64,000 bases of DNA from Limiplasma sp031549415 (GTDB lineage: Bacteria; Bacillota; Clostridia; Christensenellales; Aristaeellaceae): positions 248,001 to 312,000 of the forward strand of contig JAVBPU010000004.1 in assembly GCA_031549415.1 (NCBI GenBank), read 5' to 3'. Positions 33,091-42,236 of the stretch are shown piece by piece (within the stretch, counting starts at the first letter, position 1; the number at the start of each line of letters is the position of its first letter). The notes beneath the pieces are model-generated. The model did not search any database. It worked only from the letters and a program-made list of their open reading frames with translations, and had not been told where the DNA came from. The translations under genes were made by a program, and so were the position numbers.

Positions 33091-36000
33091 TTACACCCTC
33101 CACAGCCGCTTCATGGCGGCGAAACAACGGATATACGCCACAAACTCGTCCTCGTGGGGTTCAAAAAATTCATTGTCCAAAATGGTATCCAGCTCCACCT
33201 TGGCGGAGGCGCTCAGGCCCACCGTGTCCTTGCTTTGGCGCTCAAAAACGCCGGGCATCAGGCGGTCCGCCGCCTGGGGGAAGGCATGGTAAAACCGCAC
33301 GGGGAAGCTGTGCAACACGCTTTGGTGCTGTGCGTGAGAGGTGGGCTCTTCCCCAGGGGCCCAAACCGCCTCGCCATGCACGGTGCTGCGCATGCGCTGC
33401 TCCTCGCTGAGCAACCCAATGGCCACCTCCTGCTTGGGATGGCGGCTTTGCACCAGCACCAGTTCCCGCACCACATTGCCCCGTTCCAGCCCTTGCAGGG
33501 CCAACCGGCAAAGCTTGGCGCGGCTTTCATTGTCAAAGGCTTTCAGCAGTTGCCCGCCGTTTCCCGCGATGCAGACCTCCATGCGCTCATGCAGCAGGGG
33601 TCTGGTTTCCGGGTTGCGCCAGCCCCGGTTCAGCAGCTCACCGCAGAGATGGAACAGGAAGCCGATGTTCACCAGCAGCAGGCTTTCCACATAGCTGATG
33701 CGGCCCTGGCTGCGGGCCCGCTCCATCATCTGCCAGATCTGCTGGTCATAGGCGGCAAAGAAATCATCCAGCAGGAACATGCTCTTCTGGCGGCCCCGGG
33801 TGCTGCCCGCCCCATGGGTCAATGCTTCCACCAGGCCCCGCACCACGGTTTTCACCTGCTCGTCGCATTGCTCAAAGTCGGTGGAAAACTCCATCAAATG
33901 CCGGGTGGTGACCGAGTCAAACAGAATCTGCCGGCAGCCCATCAGCAGCGAGGTTTCCAGCGTGGCCCGCCAGGCCCCGCCCAGCCACAGGCTGATGTCC
34001 GTGGTGCCGCCGCCGATGTCCATGTTGATGTAGCCGCTGCGCACGTTCACCTCGTTGCGGCCCTTAAAATACAGGCCATCCGCCTGGTTTTCGGTGGCAT
34101 AGAGCACGCTGGGCAGCTCCGGGGTCAGGGGCATGCCGGTTTCCGCCGCCACCTCGGCGGAGAGGGCGCGCATCATTTCCAAATAGCTCTCCTGCCTGGG
34201 CAGGGGCAGCGCGTTGGGCATGGACACCCGCCAGGAAAGGCTGGGCGCGCCGCAAAGGCGGCTGGCCAGCGCGGCCTGCACCATCACCTGTTTCAGATAC
34301 AGCCGTACGCAATGCAGGGCAAACTGCTCCTCGCCCCACTTCATGTCGTAATAAATGGCGTTTTCGTTCTTTTCCAGCAGGGCCTGGATGCTCTCCTGGA
34401 AGTAAATATGCCCGTCCCGCAGAATGGACAGCCAGCGGTCCTGCTGGTCCGTGAACATGTCCATCACGCTGTAGAAGGTGCTCTCCCGCTGGTTGAGGGC
34501 GCCCGGGGTGGGCAGCAAGGCATTGAGCGGCAAGAATTCGTCCACCAGGAGGGCGGCGTCCTCGTCCCGGCCATGCAGCAACGCCGCATGGAGGCACCGG
34601 GGCAGGGTGGCGGGCTGCACCTTGTCTCCCTGGCGGAGCATAACGGTGGTGGCAATACTGCCAAAGTCCACGCCAATCACTGCCGGAGGTTCATGCTTGA
34701 GCTGCTCCCGAGGGGTGTCGTTCACCAGGGCGCCCAATGACATGGGGCCCCGGCGCAGGACAATGTAGGCGGGGTACCGCTCTGTGACGGCGGTCTGCCA
34801 AATGCGCACCCGCTGCTGGCCCTGGCTGTTGGTATCGGTGGTCTGCCGCAGGGTGCCCTGGGCCCAGCCCACGGTTTGGCGCACCCACACATCAACCGCC
34901 TCCGGGTAATGGGTGTACACAAAGTACTGCTTCCAAAGTCCTGGCGTCATGCGCAGATTGGGCCAGCTTACCACAAAGGGAAGCTCGCTGGCGGGCAGCT
35001 CCATCACGCTGCCTACGCCCTTTTGGCGGAGGCTGTAGGTGCGGCAAAAGGTCACGCTGTTGGTGAGCAACGCGTCCTTGCCCTGCCGTTTGCAGGCGAT
35101 GCGAAACGCCACCGACACGTCCCCGGTGGCCCGCTCCTTGGTGACGCAAATGCTTTCCGGCAGCAGGCGGGGCGCGTAGGGGTCCCCGCTTTCCGCCTGG
35201 TCCATCAGCCATGCGGCCAACCAGGGGGATAGCGGCGGCACGGCGTAACGGGGCTGGCCTTCCTCCATGTCCCCTCGTACCCGGCACATCTCCGCCAGCT
35301 CCGGGTTGTCAAAGGGCTGGCGCTCACTGCCGGTAATCAGCAGCAGGCAATCGGAAAACGCGCCGCAAATGCCCTGCACGTCGTCCAGGCCCAGCAGATC
35401 CTTCATCAGCATGCCCAGCGCCTGGGGATGCCCCTCAATGGGATAATACAGGCTGATGCTGCGGTCCCGTTGGGCGGGATAGGCCGCATGCCGTTCCTGC
35501 CATTCTTTCAGCAGCTCCAGCACCACCGGGCACACGCCCACCCGGGCCTTCATCTGGCTATGCAAAAGGCCTAACCGGTTCGCCAGCAAGCGGTTCCAAT
35601 CCGCGCTGTACTCGCACAGCAAGGAAACCTCCCCCGCCAGCCGCCGGACCACCGCCTCCTCGCCGGGGGTGTTGGTAGGCTCCAGCAAATAGTTGGCGGA
35701 CGCCCTGGCAAAGGGCACGCCCTCCAACAGGTACTGGGTCTGGGTCACGTTGGCGATGCTCTCCGGCAGGCGGGCCTCCGGCCGCATCAACACGCTGATC
35801 AGCGGGTTTTTCCCCAGCAGGCTCACGTCCAGCTGCTGCCGCTGCTCCGCCAGGCCCTGCAAATACATGCCGCCTTCGCCGCCGCACAGGCCGTAGACCG
35901 TCAGGGTCCGGGTGTACAGGTCCCGCACGGCGCTTTCTTCCCGCTTCATCAGCTTTTCACGCCAGGCGCTGCGAAAACCCTGCAAATCCTCAATGAACCG

Positions 36001-36807
36001 CTCCAAAGGGCTGCAAAGCTCCGCCGTCTCACTGTACAGGTGGCTTCCCAGTTCCGCCTGCTCGTTCATGCTTTGCAGCAGGCGCAACTGCATCACCAAC
36101 CGGGACCGGTCGCTCTCATTGAGGAACGGCCAGGGGTCCATCCAGCGGCCCCGTTGCCTGTCATACCAGCGGATCTGCGCGGGCAGCAGCTGCCCCAAAT
36201 CCCCTGGATTGGCGGCGGGCATCACAATCACGCTTCTGGACACCATGCACAGGGGCCGCTTGTCAGGCCTCTGGTCGCTGAGCTTGGAGAGAGCAAAAAT
36301 TTTCAGCCCGTCCGAAATCCGCTCCTGGGTGAGGGCGGTGGCCACCGTGCGCTGAAACAGCATGGCCCCGGCCATGCTTTCGGGGGTCAAATAGTCCTCA
36401 TAGGTAAGGACGGGCCAGGTATCATCCTTGGTCCAGCCGTCCCATAACAGCAGCAAAGCCAGCACGGCCCGCCAGTTGAGCATCTCCTGGTGGCGCAGGG
36501 CCTCTTCCTGGGGCAGGCGCATCAGGCGGCGCATCTGCTGCTCCCCCGCCAGCACATCCGGGATGGAATAGCCCACGTCCTCGCCCTGGGTCTGCATATA
36601 TTTGGCCACGTTTTCCAGCCACTGGCCGGGCTTTTGGTTGGTATCGCTCACAATGCCGGGCCGGGACTGGTAGCCGGTGGTAAAGCCCTCCTCCATGGGG
36701 GGCAGCAAGGTCAGATACGTGGTTTGCAAGTCCAGCTTTGCCTTGCGGCCGCCCTCCTTGCGGGGGACCCGCTGGATGCCCGCGGATGGGTCGTTTCGCT
36801 TGCTCAT
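33091..36807 (-). CDS. Large protein with C-terminal actin/Hsp70-fold ATPase
   Basis: A 1238-residue cytoplasmic protein. The start ATG 36807 overlaps the stop of the tubulin-like gene (ATGA, 36804-36807) with GGAGGAGG upstream. Residues 1-700 match no family I know; they are mostly helical with acidic and aromatic patches. From about 705 the actin/Hsp70 nucleotide-binding signatures appear in order: phosphate-1 IGVDFGSIATTVML (about 709), phosphate-2 INMDIGGGTTDISLWL (about 926), adenosine-site IAGNGGQLLKAF (about 1077). The spacing fits the fold. No signal peptide or membrane helix is seen. With the tubulin-like gene it forms a coupled pair behind a membrane protein and a lipoprotein, suggesting an ATP-driven assembly or chaperone step in an envelope-linked machine. 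The role is inferred. Confidence 0.9.
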   Translation of the reverse strand: MSKRNDPSAGIQRVPRKEGGRKAKLDLQTTYLTLLPPMEEGFTTGYQSRPGIVSDTNQKPGQWLENVAKYMQTQGEDVGYSIPDVLAGEQQMRRLMRLPQEEALRHQEMLNWRAVLALLLLWDGWTKDDTWPVLTYEDYLTPESMAGAMLFQRTVATALTQERISDGLKIFALSKLSDQRPDKRPLCMVSRSVIVMPAANPGDLGQLLPAQIRWYDRQRGRWMDPWPFLNESDRSRLVMQLRLLQSMNEQAELGSHLYSETAELCSPLERFIEDLQGFRSAWREKLMKREESAVRDLYTRTLTVYGLCGGEGGMYLQGLAEQRQQLDVSLLGKNPLISVLMRPEARLPESIANVTQTQYLLEGVPFARASANYLLEPTNTPGEEAVVRRLAGEVSLLCEYSADWNRLLANRLGLLHSQMKARVGVCPVVLELLKEWQERHAAYPAQRDRSISLYYPIEGHPQALGMLMKDLLGLDDVQGICGAFSDCLLLITGSERQPFDNPELAEMCRVRGDMEEGQPRYAVPPLSPWLAAWLMDQAESGDPYAPRLLPESICVTKERATGDVSVAFRIACKRQGKDALLTNSVTFCRTYSLRQKGVGSVMELPASELPFVVSWPNLRMTPGLWKQYFVYTHYPEAVDVWVRQTVGWAQGTLRQTTDTNSQGQQRVRIWQTAVTERYPAYIVLRRGPMSLGALVNDTPREQLKHEPPAVIGVDFGSIATTVMLRQGDKVQPATLPRCLHAALLHGRDEDAALLVDEFLPLNALLPTPGALNQRESTFYSVMDMFTDQQDRWLSILRDGHIYFQESIQALLEKNENAIYYDMKWGEEQFALHCVRLYLKQVMVQAALASRLCGAPSLSWRVSMPNALPLPRQESYLEMMRALSAEVAAETGMPLTPELPSVLYATENQADGLYFKGRNEVNVRSGYINMDIGGGTTDISLWLGGAWRATLETSLLMGCRQILFDSVTTRHLMEFSTDFEQCDEQVKTVVRGLVEALTHGAGSTRGRQKSMFLLDDFFAAYDQQIWQMMERARSQGRISYVESLLLVNIGFLFHLCGELLNRGWRNPETRPLLHERMEVCIAGNGGQLLKAFDNESRAKLCRLALQGLERGNVVRELVLVQSRHPKQEVAIGLLSEEQRMRSTVHGEAVWAPGEEPTSHAQHQSVLHSFPVRFYHAFPQAADRLMPGVFERQSKDTVGLSASAKVELDTILDNEFFEPHEDEFVAYIRCFAAMKRLWRV

Positions 36808-38921
36808 ACGCTTTCCTCCTCCAAGGATGCGCCCAGCAACGCAGCCCAAAAACCGGACAGCATGGCGTCCGGGTCCTTGCGATGGCACTCCCCGCCGGCC
36901 ACGCCGGCCATGATGCGGGTCATGTCCATCTTATCAGGCACCCGCCGGATGATGAGCCGGGTGATGCCCCGGCCCAGCGCTTCACAGAGCAGCTCCATCC
37001 GCCGGCCATCCCGCTGGACAGCGGGCAGGCCGTACTGGGCCAACAGCTCGTGCAGTGCGCCCAGCACCCCCGGATGGAATAGGTCATTTTCCGGCAGCGC
37101 GTCCGCCTGGACGGTTTCATCGTCCGCCTCAATGGACAGGATGTTCTCCCGGATGGCGGCCTCAATGTCCGCGCCGATCTTTTGACGCTTGGCCCGCAGA
37201 CTTTCCGCCACCCGTTCCATGGCCAAAAGCCGCTCCTGCTCCTGGCGCAGGGCGTTGGCGTCGATGAGGTGGCTGTCCTCCCCCTGCCAAAGGCCGATGC
37301 GCTCCTGCAAGCCCCGGATGGCCTCCTCCTGCCGGGTGAGGGCCTCCAGGCTGCGCAGCTGCGCGTTTTTCAGCATTTCCAGCCGCATGCCGCCGCCCAC
37401 CTTTTTCACGATCTGATGCTGGCGCTCCACCATCCGGCTATATTCATTTTCCAGGGCCTGCCGCCGGGCCTGCTCGGCCTTCACCAGGGTACCCTCCTGG
37501 GGCGCGTTTTGATGCTCCGCCAGCAACACATACCGGTCCAGTAGCTGGTCGTACCCCTGGGCTGCCTCTGCGGCCAGCACCTCCGCCAGCTTGTTTTTGC
37601 GCAGAGTGGGCGGCAGCGTCCGCACCACCTGCACCATCCAGTTGCAATAGAAGGCCAGGCAATGGTACAGGCTGTCCAAGTCCTTTTCCAGGCGGGCCCA
37701 CTCCGGCCCGGTCAGCTTCTTCGCCTTGTAAAACCAGGCGGCGTAATAGTTCACCACATCATAGGGGGTGCGCTTGTCGGTGGCCACCTGGGCCCGCAGG
37801 GTGGGATAACACTCGCTGAAAAACGCCGTGGCCGCCTTCAGCAGCCCGCCAAAGCCCACCCGGTACAAATCCGCCTCGTCGTCAAAGCTCTCCCAGGCAA
37901 AGGCGCGGGAGTGCATCTGGTAGTAGTAGCAGTCGATATTGTGGCTGTTTTCGCCCCGGAACCCCGTGCGGAAGAACTTGGCGATGCAGCGCATGGCCAG
38001 CCATTCCAGCATATGGGCATCGTTTTCCTGGCTCTGGCTGCCGGTGGAGTAAATGCGGGTGGTGACAAAGGCCTCCGGCGGCAGGCCCAGCAAATATACC
38101 GCGTCGTAGATGCCTGCCGGATCGTTTTCGCTTTCCTTGACCATGCCCTCCATGCCGTAGTATTGCAGGGCGGTGCGGGCCTTGTCCAGGAAGGTGGAGC
38201 TCTTCACCACGATCTCCAGCTCCTCGTTTTGGGAGGAAGGAGGCACCTTGTAATAGGGCAGCATCAAAATGGAGGCCAGTTCAAATTGCTGGGTATACTG
38301 GGCGAACTCCCGCCGCAGGAACTGGGAAATGGAGGGGATGCCCGAGGCCCCGGTGCCGCCGAAGATGGAGCCGCACAGCATGACCTTCACCGTTTCGCCA
38401 CGGCTCAGGTCCCCATGCATCTCCGTCAGCAGCCTTACCATCTCATCCGGCTGGCCCGCGGCGGCAGTGGCCTGCAAATCATTGAGGATGTCCGCAAAAA
38501 ACAGCACGCCCAGATCCGGATGGCCCCGGAAGCCCTCGCTGTATTCCAGGCTGGCCTCGGTGCGGTCAAACAGGGTGTTGGCCAGCAACTGGTCCTGCTT
38601 GTGGTTTTGCACCATTTTTTCCACAGAGGTAGCCCGCTTGGACAGGTTCATGTTCCAGCGGTCGGCCTTCAATTGCGTATGAAAGCCCCTGCGGCCCGGC
38701 GCGTCCGCCGGAAACATCTGGCGCACCTTTTCGTAGTATTCCGCCGCCTGTTTGGCCCGGGTGGTGTTGCCGCAGGCCGCGTCCACATCCACCGCCAGCA
38801 GGCGGATCATGGAGATGGGACTGCGCCGCTTCTTTTGGCCCACGGTATAGAAGGCGTCCGCGCAGGCGCCATACACCATGCTTTCCAATATTTTATTGCC
38901 GGTGCCGCCTACGGCGATCAC
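36804..38921 (-). CDS. Tubulin-like GTPase with coiled-coil tail
   Basis: A protein of about 705 residues of the bacterial tubulin-like (Tubulin_2) type. Landmarks counted from GTG 38921: nucleotide loop VGGTGNKILES at 4-14, LLAVDVDA at 41-48 (T3-like), and the tubulin signature GSIFGGTGASGIPS near 183-196. A T7-like segment, NDAHMLEWLAMRCIAKFF, lies near 295. Residues about 505-620 are a long charged coiled coil, then a C-terminal domain. The GTG at 38921 leaves almost no first beta strand and has no nearby ribosome site. CTG at 38931-38933 has GGGAGG (38942-38947) 8 bases upstream and adds LGYY, so translation may start there. It is coupled to the actin-like gene downstream and lies 57 bases after the four-helix membrane protein. 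Family function is unknown. Confidence 0.9.
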   Translation of the reverse strand: MIAVGGTGNKILESMVYGACADAFYTVGQKKRRSPISMIRLLAVDVDAACGNTTRAKQAAEYYEKVRQMFPADAPGRRGFHTQLKADRWNMNLSKRATSVEKMVQNHKQDQLLANTLFDRTEASLEYSEGFRGHPDLGVLFFADILNDLQATAAAGQPDEMVRLLTEMHGDLSRGETVKVMLCGSIFGGTGASGIPSISQFLRREFAQYTQQFELASILMLPYYKVPPSSQNEELEIVVKSSTFLDKARTALQYYGMEGMVKESENDPAGIYDAVYLLGLPPEAFVTTRIYSTGSQSQENDAHMLEWLAMRCIAKFFRTGFRGENSHNIDCYYYQMHSRAFAWESFDDEADLYRVGFGGLLKAATAFFSECYPTLRAQVATDKRTPYDVVNYYAAWFYKAKKLTGPEWARLEKDLDSLYHCLAFYCNWMVQVVRTLPPTLRKNKLAEVLAAEAAQGYDQLLDRYVLLAEHQNAPQEGTLVKAEQARRQALENEYSRMVERQHQIVKKVGGGMRLEMLKNAQLRSLEALTRQEEAIRGLQERIGLWQGEDSHLIDANALRQEQERLLAMERVAESLRAKRQKIGADIEAAIRENILSIEADDETVQADALPENDLFHPGVLGALHELLAQYGLPAVQRDGRRMELLCEALGRGITRLIIRRVPDKMDMTRIMAGVAGGECHRKDPDAMLSGFWAALLGASLEEESV

Positions 38922-38990
38922 GTAGTATCCCAGAGGCTCCGCCTCCCTGCTTTTCTATGTTTCGGCGCGGGCACTTTCCCCGCCGCCCTG

Positions 38991-39806
38991 TTACAATCGT
39001 TTGAAAAACCCGTGCTTGCCGGAGATGGCCGGGGGGGCCGCCCACCGGAAGCAGACCCAGGCCGCCAGCACGTTCAACACAAACCCGTTGCCATACACCA
39101 GCCAATCCCACACAGTTTTTCCGCTGATGAACCGAACCCCCAGGAAGAACAGCAGCGCAGCTCCCAGGGCGTTCATCAGCAGCACCGCCAGCAGGGCCAC
39201 ATGAAAGCCATGGATGGCTCGGCGGGTACTTTTGGCCGTTTGCAAGGGATGGCGGTACATGCCCCGCCAGGTGAGCTGAGCCATGAGCGATAGCACCCAG
39301 CACACCGCCACCGTGGCGGCCACGATCACCTGCCACTGCAAGTCCCTGGTGGCCAACATGGCGGCCAAGGCTGTGGAGCTCATGCCCGGGGTGACGGCGG
39401 TGGAAGGCAGCACATCCCCCAGCCAAACCTGCAGGGCGGGCAAGGCGGTGAACAGGTTATCCGCCACGGCCGGGGCCGTGCCCACCAGCTTGTAAGGGTA
39501 TATCAATAACAGCCCGGAAAAGGGAATGAGCAACGCCAGGGCCCAGCACAAAAAATAGCAGAGCAGCACCTTGGTTTTGTTGCTGTATTTCACCCGCACC
39601 CGCCTGCCCGCTTTCCTGGAGACCTGGGCTTTCGCGGCAGAGGCTTTTGCCCGGGTTGGCCGACTTTGGCCTTTGCGCCCGCCAGAGAGGCGGCGGGCAG
39701 ACCGACTCTCCCCCCATTGGTCATAGGAGGCGTCCGGGTCCCAGTCCTGGGTGGGCAGCTCCGGCTCCCATGCCGGGGCCTCCTTCAAAAAATCAAACTC
39801 CTCCAC
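38991..39806 (-). CDS. Four-helix membrane protein of the tubulin/actin-like operon
   Basis: A 271-residue integral membrane protein. The N-terminus (1-78) is polar, acidic at first, then strongly basic (KAGRRVRVKYSNKTK), so it should be cytoplasmic. Helices are predicted near 79-106 (LLCYFLCWALALLIPFSGLL), 155-178, 197-225 and 232-255. The loop between helices 1 and 2 (about 50 residues) faces outside, and both termini face the cytoplasm. No catalytic motif or family is recognised. It sits 18 bases after the lipoprotein gene and 57 before the tubulin-like gene, well placed to link an outer lipoprotein to the cytoplasmic GTPase and ATPase. Confidence 0.85.
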   Translation of the reverse strand: MEEFDFLKEAPAWEPELPTQDWDPDASYDQWGESRSARRLSGGRKGQSRPTRAKASAAKAQVSRKAGRRVRVKYSNKTKVLLCYFLCWALALLIPFSGLLLIYPYKLVGTAPAVADNLFTALPALQVWLGDVLPSTAVTPGMSSTALAAMLATRDLQWQVIVAATVAVCWVLSLMAQLTWRGMYRHPLQTAKSTRRAIHGFHVALLAVLLMNALGAALLFFLGVRFISGKTVWDWLVYGNGFVLNVLAAWVCFRWAAPPAISGKHGFFKRL

Positions 39807-39824
39807 GGCCTGGGCCTCCTTTTC

Positions 39825-41948
39825 CTACTGAACAGAGACGGCCTGGGCCGCATCCCGGTTATCCACAAACACATCAAACACATAGTTCAGCAGAGCGGTT
39901 TCCGGGGCCGTGGCAGCGGCGCGCAGCTGGGCCGCAAGCTCCGCAAGGCCCATGGCCCTTTCCACCGGTGGGCAATCCGGTACGGGCGACCCGTAATAGG
40001 TGCGGGTGCTGTGCGGGCCCCAGGCGTGGGTCACCCGGGTGGTGATGTTGCTGCGCTTTGCCTCCATCTGGGAAATCACGGCGCTGAAACCTTCCCAGCG
40101 GACGATGTCATCGCCGGAAATGGTGACATTCAGGCTGCCCGGCCCGTCAATCCAGTCCACCGGCAGCCAGGACACCTCCTCGCTGGTGAGGCCCGCCTGC
40201 ACGCGAAGGCGGTAGTAGCCCTCCCGCAGTTTGCCACCCTCCACCCCCAGGGTGCAGACCAGCCGGGCCCCGTCCTCACTGATGGAAAGCCCTTCCAGCA
40301 CAAAGGGATTCTCCTCCGGCGCCTGGGCAAAGGGGTCCTGCTGGCGGGCGTATACATAAATGGTATCCCGAAGGGGCACGATCTGTTCCCCGGCCTTGGC
40401 TTCCCGGCGGTTTTCGGGGGTGTTCTCCAAGGTTTCGGTGAGCAGCAGCGTACCCATGACCTCTGCCTGCAAGCCTTGCAGCTGAGACAAATCCAGCTTC
40501 GCGCCATTGTCGTCCTTTTGCAGGGGGAAGGAAAGCGAAAGGGTGCGGTCCTCCTGGCGGCCCTTCTCGCCGGGCCTTAGTACTGCCATTTGCAGGCCGT
40601 TTTGGGCGGCCACCTGGCCCGTGCCTTCCAGCACCGCCACCTCCGCCCCCTGGGTTTGCTGGGTGTAAAAGCCCGCGTTGGGCCGACTGATCACCGTATG
40701 CTGATAAAAGAAGGAAAATGGCTGCTGGGTGATGGTTTGCCCCTGGCGGGCATAGGTCAGCTCTCCCTCCAGGGGTCCCCGCAGACCACGAAGGCCCGCA
40801 TCGCTGCCCAGCTTGGCGTTCAGCCTGTCCATATACTGCCGCATGGGCGCTTCCGGACCGATCACCAGGGCCATGGCCACCCGGGGCATGGGGGCCACAT
40901 AGTCAATGGACTGCTTGTTGGTATTGAAAATGAGTTTCCCCCAAATCAGCGGCTCTGCCAGATCCGCCGCACCGATGGTGGTCATCTCTCCCATATAATC
41001 CAGCTGGAACAGGTACAGCCCCACGGCCAGGCCCTGGTCAAACAGGCCCCGCTGCCGCAGCAGCTGCTCCACATAAGCCACGGGCTTTCCGGCGGTATCG
41101 GTACCCGTCAGGCTCCGCAAGGTGGCCGGGTCAAAGGTGATCACGCTGATGCGGTCCGTGGCGATGTTATCCAGCGCATACAGCAGGGGATAATCATTTT
41201 CTTCTTTGCTTTGCCGGGGCAAAAGGCCCATTTGCGCGCCCTCGCCCAGGGCTATGGCTCGAATTTGGTTTTCCAGCACCAGCGCGTAGGCGTTGTCCGC
41301 CATCCCCTGGGGATTTTCCAGTTCCATGGCCTCGTTACCCAAAAACCGGGCCATTTGGTTCAGCTTGGGGCTGCCCAGGCTATAAAAGCTGTCCGTCATG
41401 TCCTCGGCGGACATCTCCATGAACACCGAAGGCAGGGGGTTTATCGCATAGGTGAGCAAATCCCGCCGCAGGGAGCGAAGCGTCTCCGGGGCAGCGTCCA
41501 CTTCCGCCAAACCCTGGCCTTTTAGGTAGCTGTCCGGCAGGCGCTCGTTGCCGTAGCGCAGCACCCGGACCCTGGAGCCGGAGGCCGCGTCCAGCATATT
41601 TTTCAGCACCGTCTCATACCAGCCCACCTGGTTTTGGTAGCGGTAGTGAAAGCCACCCTCCCGGTAGCGCTTGCTCATATGGGGGTACACCGTTTCCAAA
41701 TTGGGGTTCACGCCCCCCATGTCCTGGGAAGCGTCCAGCCACAGGTCCACCTGCACATAGGCCTCTTCCCCCTCCCGGGAGACGGGCGCGCCCACGGCAG
41801 GCCCCACATAAGGGTCCATTTGCAGCAAGCCTAAATTGGGCACCGCAGAGGTACTTTCCCCTTGCAGCTCCACCACCGCGCAACTGGACAGCACCACCAG
41901 CGCACAAAGCAAAACGATTCCCAAAACAACAGGCTTTGTCCCGCCCAT
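39825..41948 (-). CDS. Lipoprotein with vWA/MIDAS-like motif, first gene of tubulin/actin-like operon
   Basis: A 707-residue exported lipoprotein: the signal LGIVLLCALVVLSSC ends in a lipobox with Cys23. The mature protein starts a Rossmann-like strand VDLWLDASQDMGG (about 67-79). D72-x-S74-x-D76 resembles the metal-ion site DxSxS of von Willebrand A domains, followed by a helix and VRVLRYGN strand as expected. Residues about 330-640 are beta-rich, with SLSFPLQKDDNGAKL and GYYRLRVQAG segments. GGGAAAGG precedes the ATG. No clear sigma-A promoter was found in the 288 bases upstream. It is the proposed outer-face ligand or substrate-binding component of the four-gene system; the vWA call is by eye. 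Confidence 0.85.
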   Translation of the reverse strand: MGGTKPVVLGIVLLCALVVLSSCAVVELQGESTSAVPNLGLLQMDPYVGPAVGAPVSREGEEAYVQVDLWLDASQDMGGVNPNLETVYPHMSKRYREGGFHYRYQNQVGWYETVLKNMLDAASGSRVRVLRYGNERLPDSYLKGQGLAEVDAAPETLRSLRRDLLTYAINPLPSVFMEMSAEDMTDSFYSLGSPKLNQMARFLGNEAMELENPQGMADNAYALVLENQIRAIALGEGAQMGLLPRQSKEENDYPLLYALDNIATDRISVITFDPATLRSLTGTDTAGKPVAYVEQLLRQRGLFDQGLAVGLYLFQLDYMGEMTTIGAADLAEPLIWGKLIFNTNKQSIDYVAPMPRVAMALVIGPEAPMRQYMDRLNAKLGSDAGLRGLRGPLEGELTYARQGQTITQQPFSFFYQHTVISRPNAGFYTQQTQGAEVAVLEGTGQVAAQNGLQMAVLRPGEKGRQEDRTLSLSFPLQKDDNGAKLDLSQLQGLQAEVMGTLLLTETLENTPENRREAKAGEQIVPLRDTIYVYARQQDPFAQAPEENPFVLEGLSISEDGARLVCTLGVEGGKLREGYYRLRVQAGLTSEEVSWLPVDWIDGPGSLNVTISGDDIVRWEGFSAVISQMEAKRSNITTRVTHAWGPHSTRTYYGSPVPDCPPVERAMGLAELAAQLRAAATAPETALLNYVFDVFVDNRDAAQAVSVQ

Positions 41949-42236
41949 GCGCGCACCGACCTTTCCCAGTTCTATCTCACTTGCGAGTCAGAAAGCAACC
42001 AATAACCAAGCTGCCTGCAAAAATTTCCCTAAATTGTATTTATTCGACTGAAAGGGGAGAGAATCCTTTTTATCAAATCCAATGCAATGTTCCGTTCGTT
42101 CTAAGGAAACCGGCAGGGCCGCAGCCCGCCATCATGAAGCCGAATCCACCGGCTTTTCGGGTCGCGGGGGGCGTTTCCGCGCTGGCGGAAACACTTCCCG
42201 CAAGCGCGAAAAGGGGGGTAGGCCACCCTTGCGCGT
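41949..42236. other. Intergenic region with one hairpin, no gene seen
   Basis: Holds a perfect hairpin GTTTCCGC-GCTG-GCGGAAAC (42173-42192) downstream of the glycosyltransferase gene. It may act as its terminator, although no T-run follows. The part next to the lipoprotein gene is A/T-rich (TACAAT on the minus strand at 42033-42038) but has no matching -35. Confidence 0.5.

Noticed and set aside
32608..34740. 710-residue plus-strand open frame
   Set aside because: It lies antisense to the VOC and actin-like genes, is rich in His/Gln/Gly typical of reverse-frame GC-rich code, and has no ribosome site or recognisable domain.
37662..39293. 543-residue plus-strand open frame
   Set aside because: Shadow of the tubulin-like and membrane protein genes; composition is non-protein-like.
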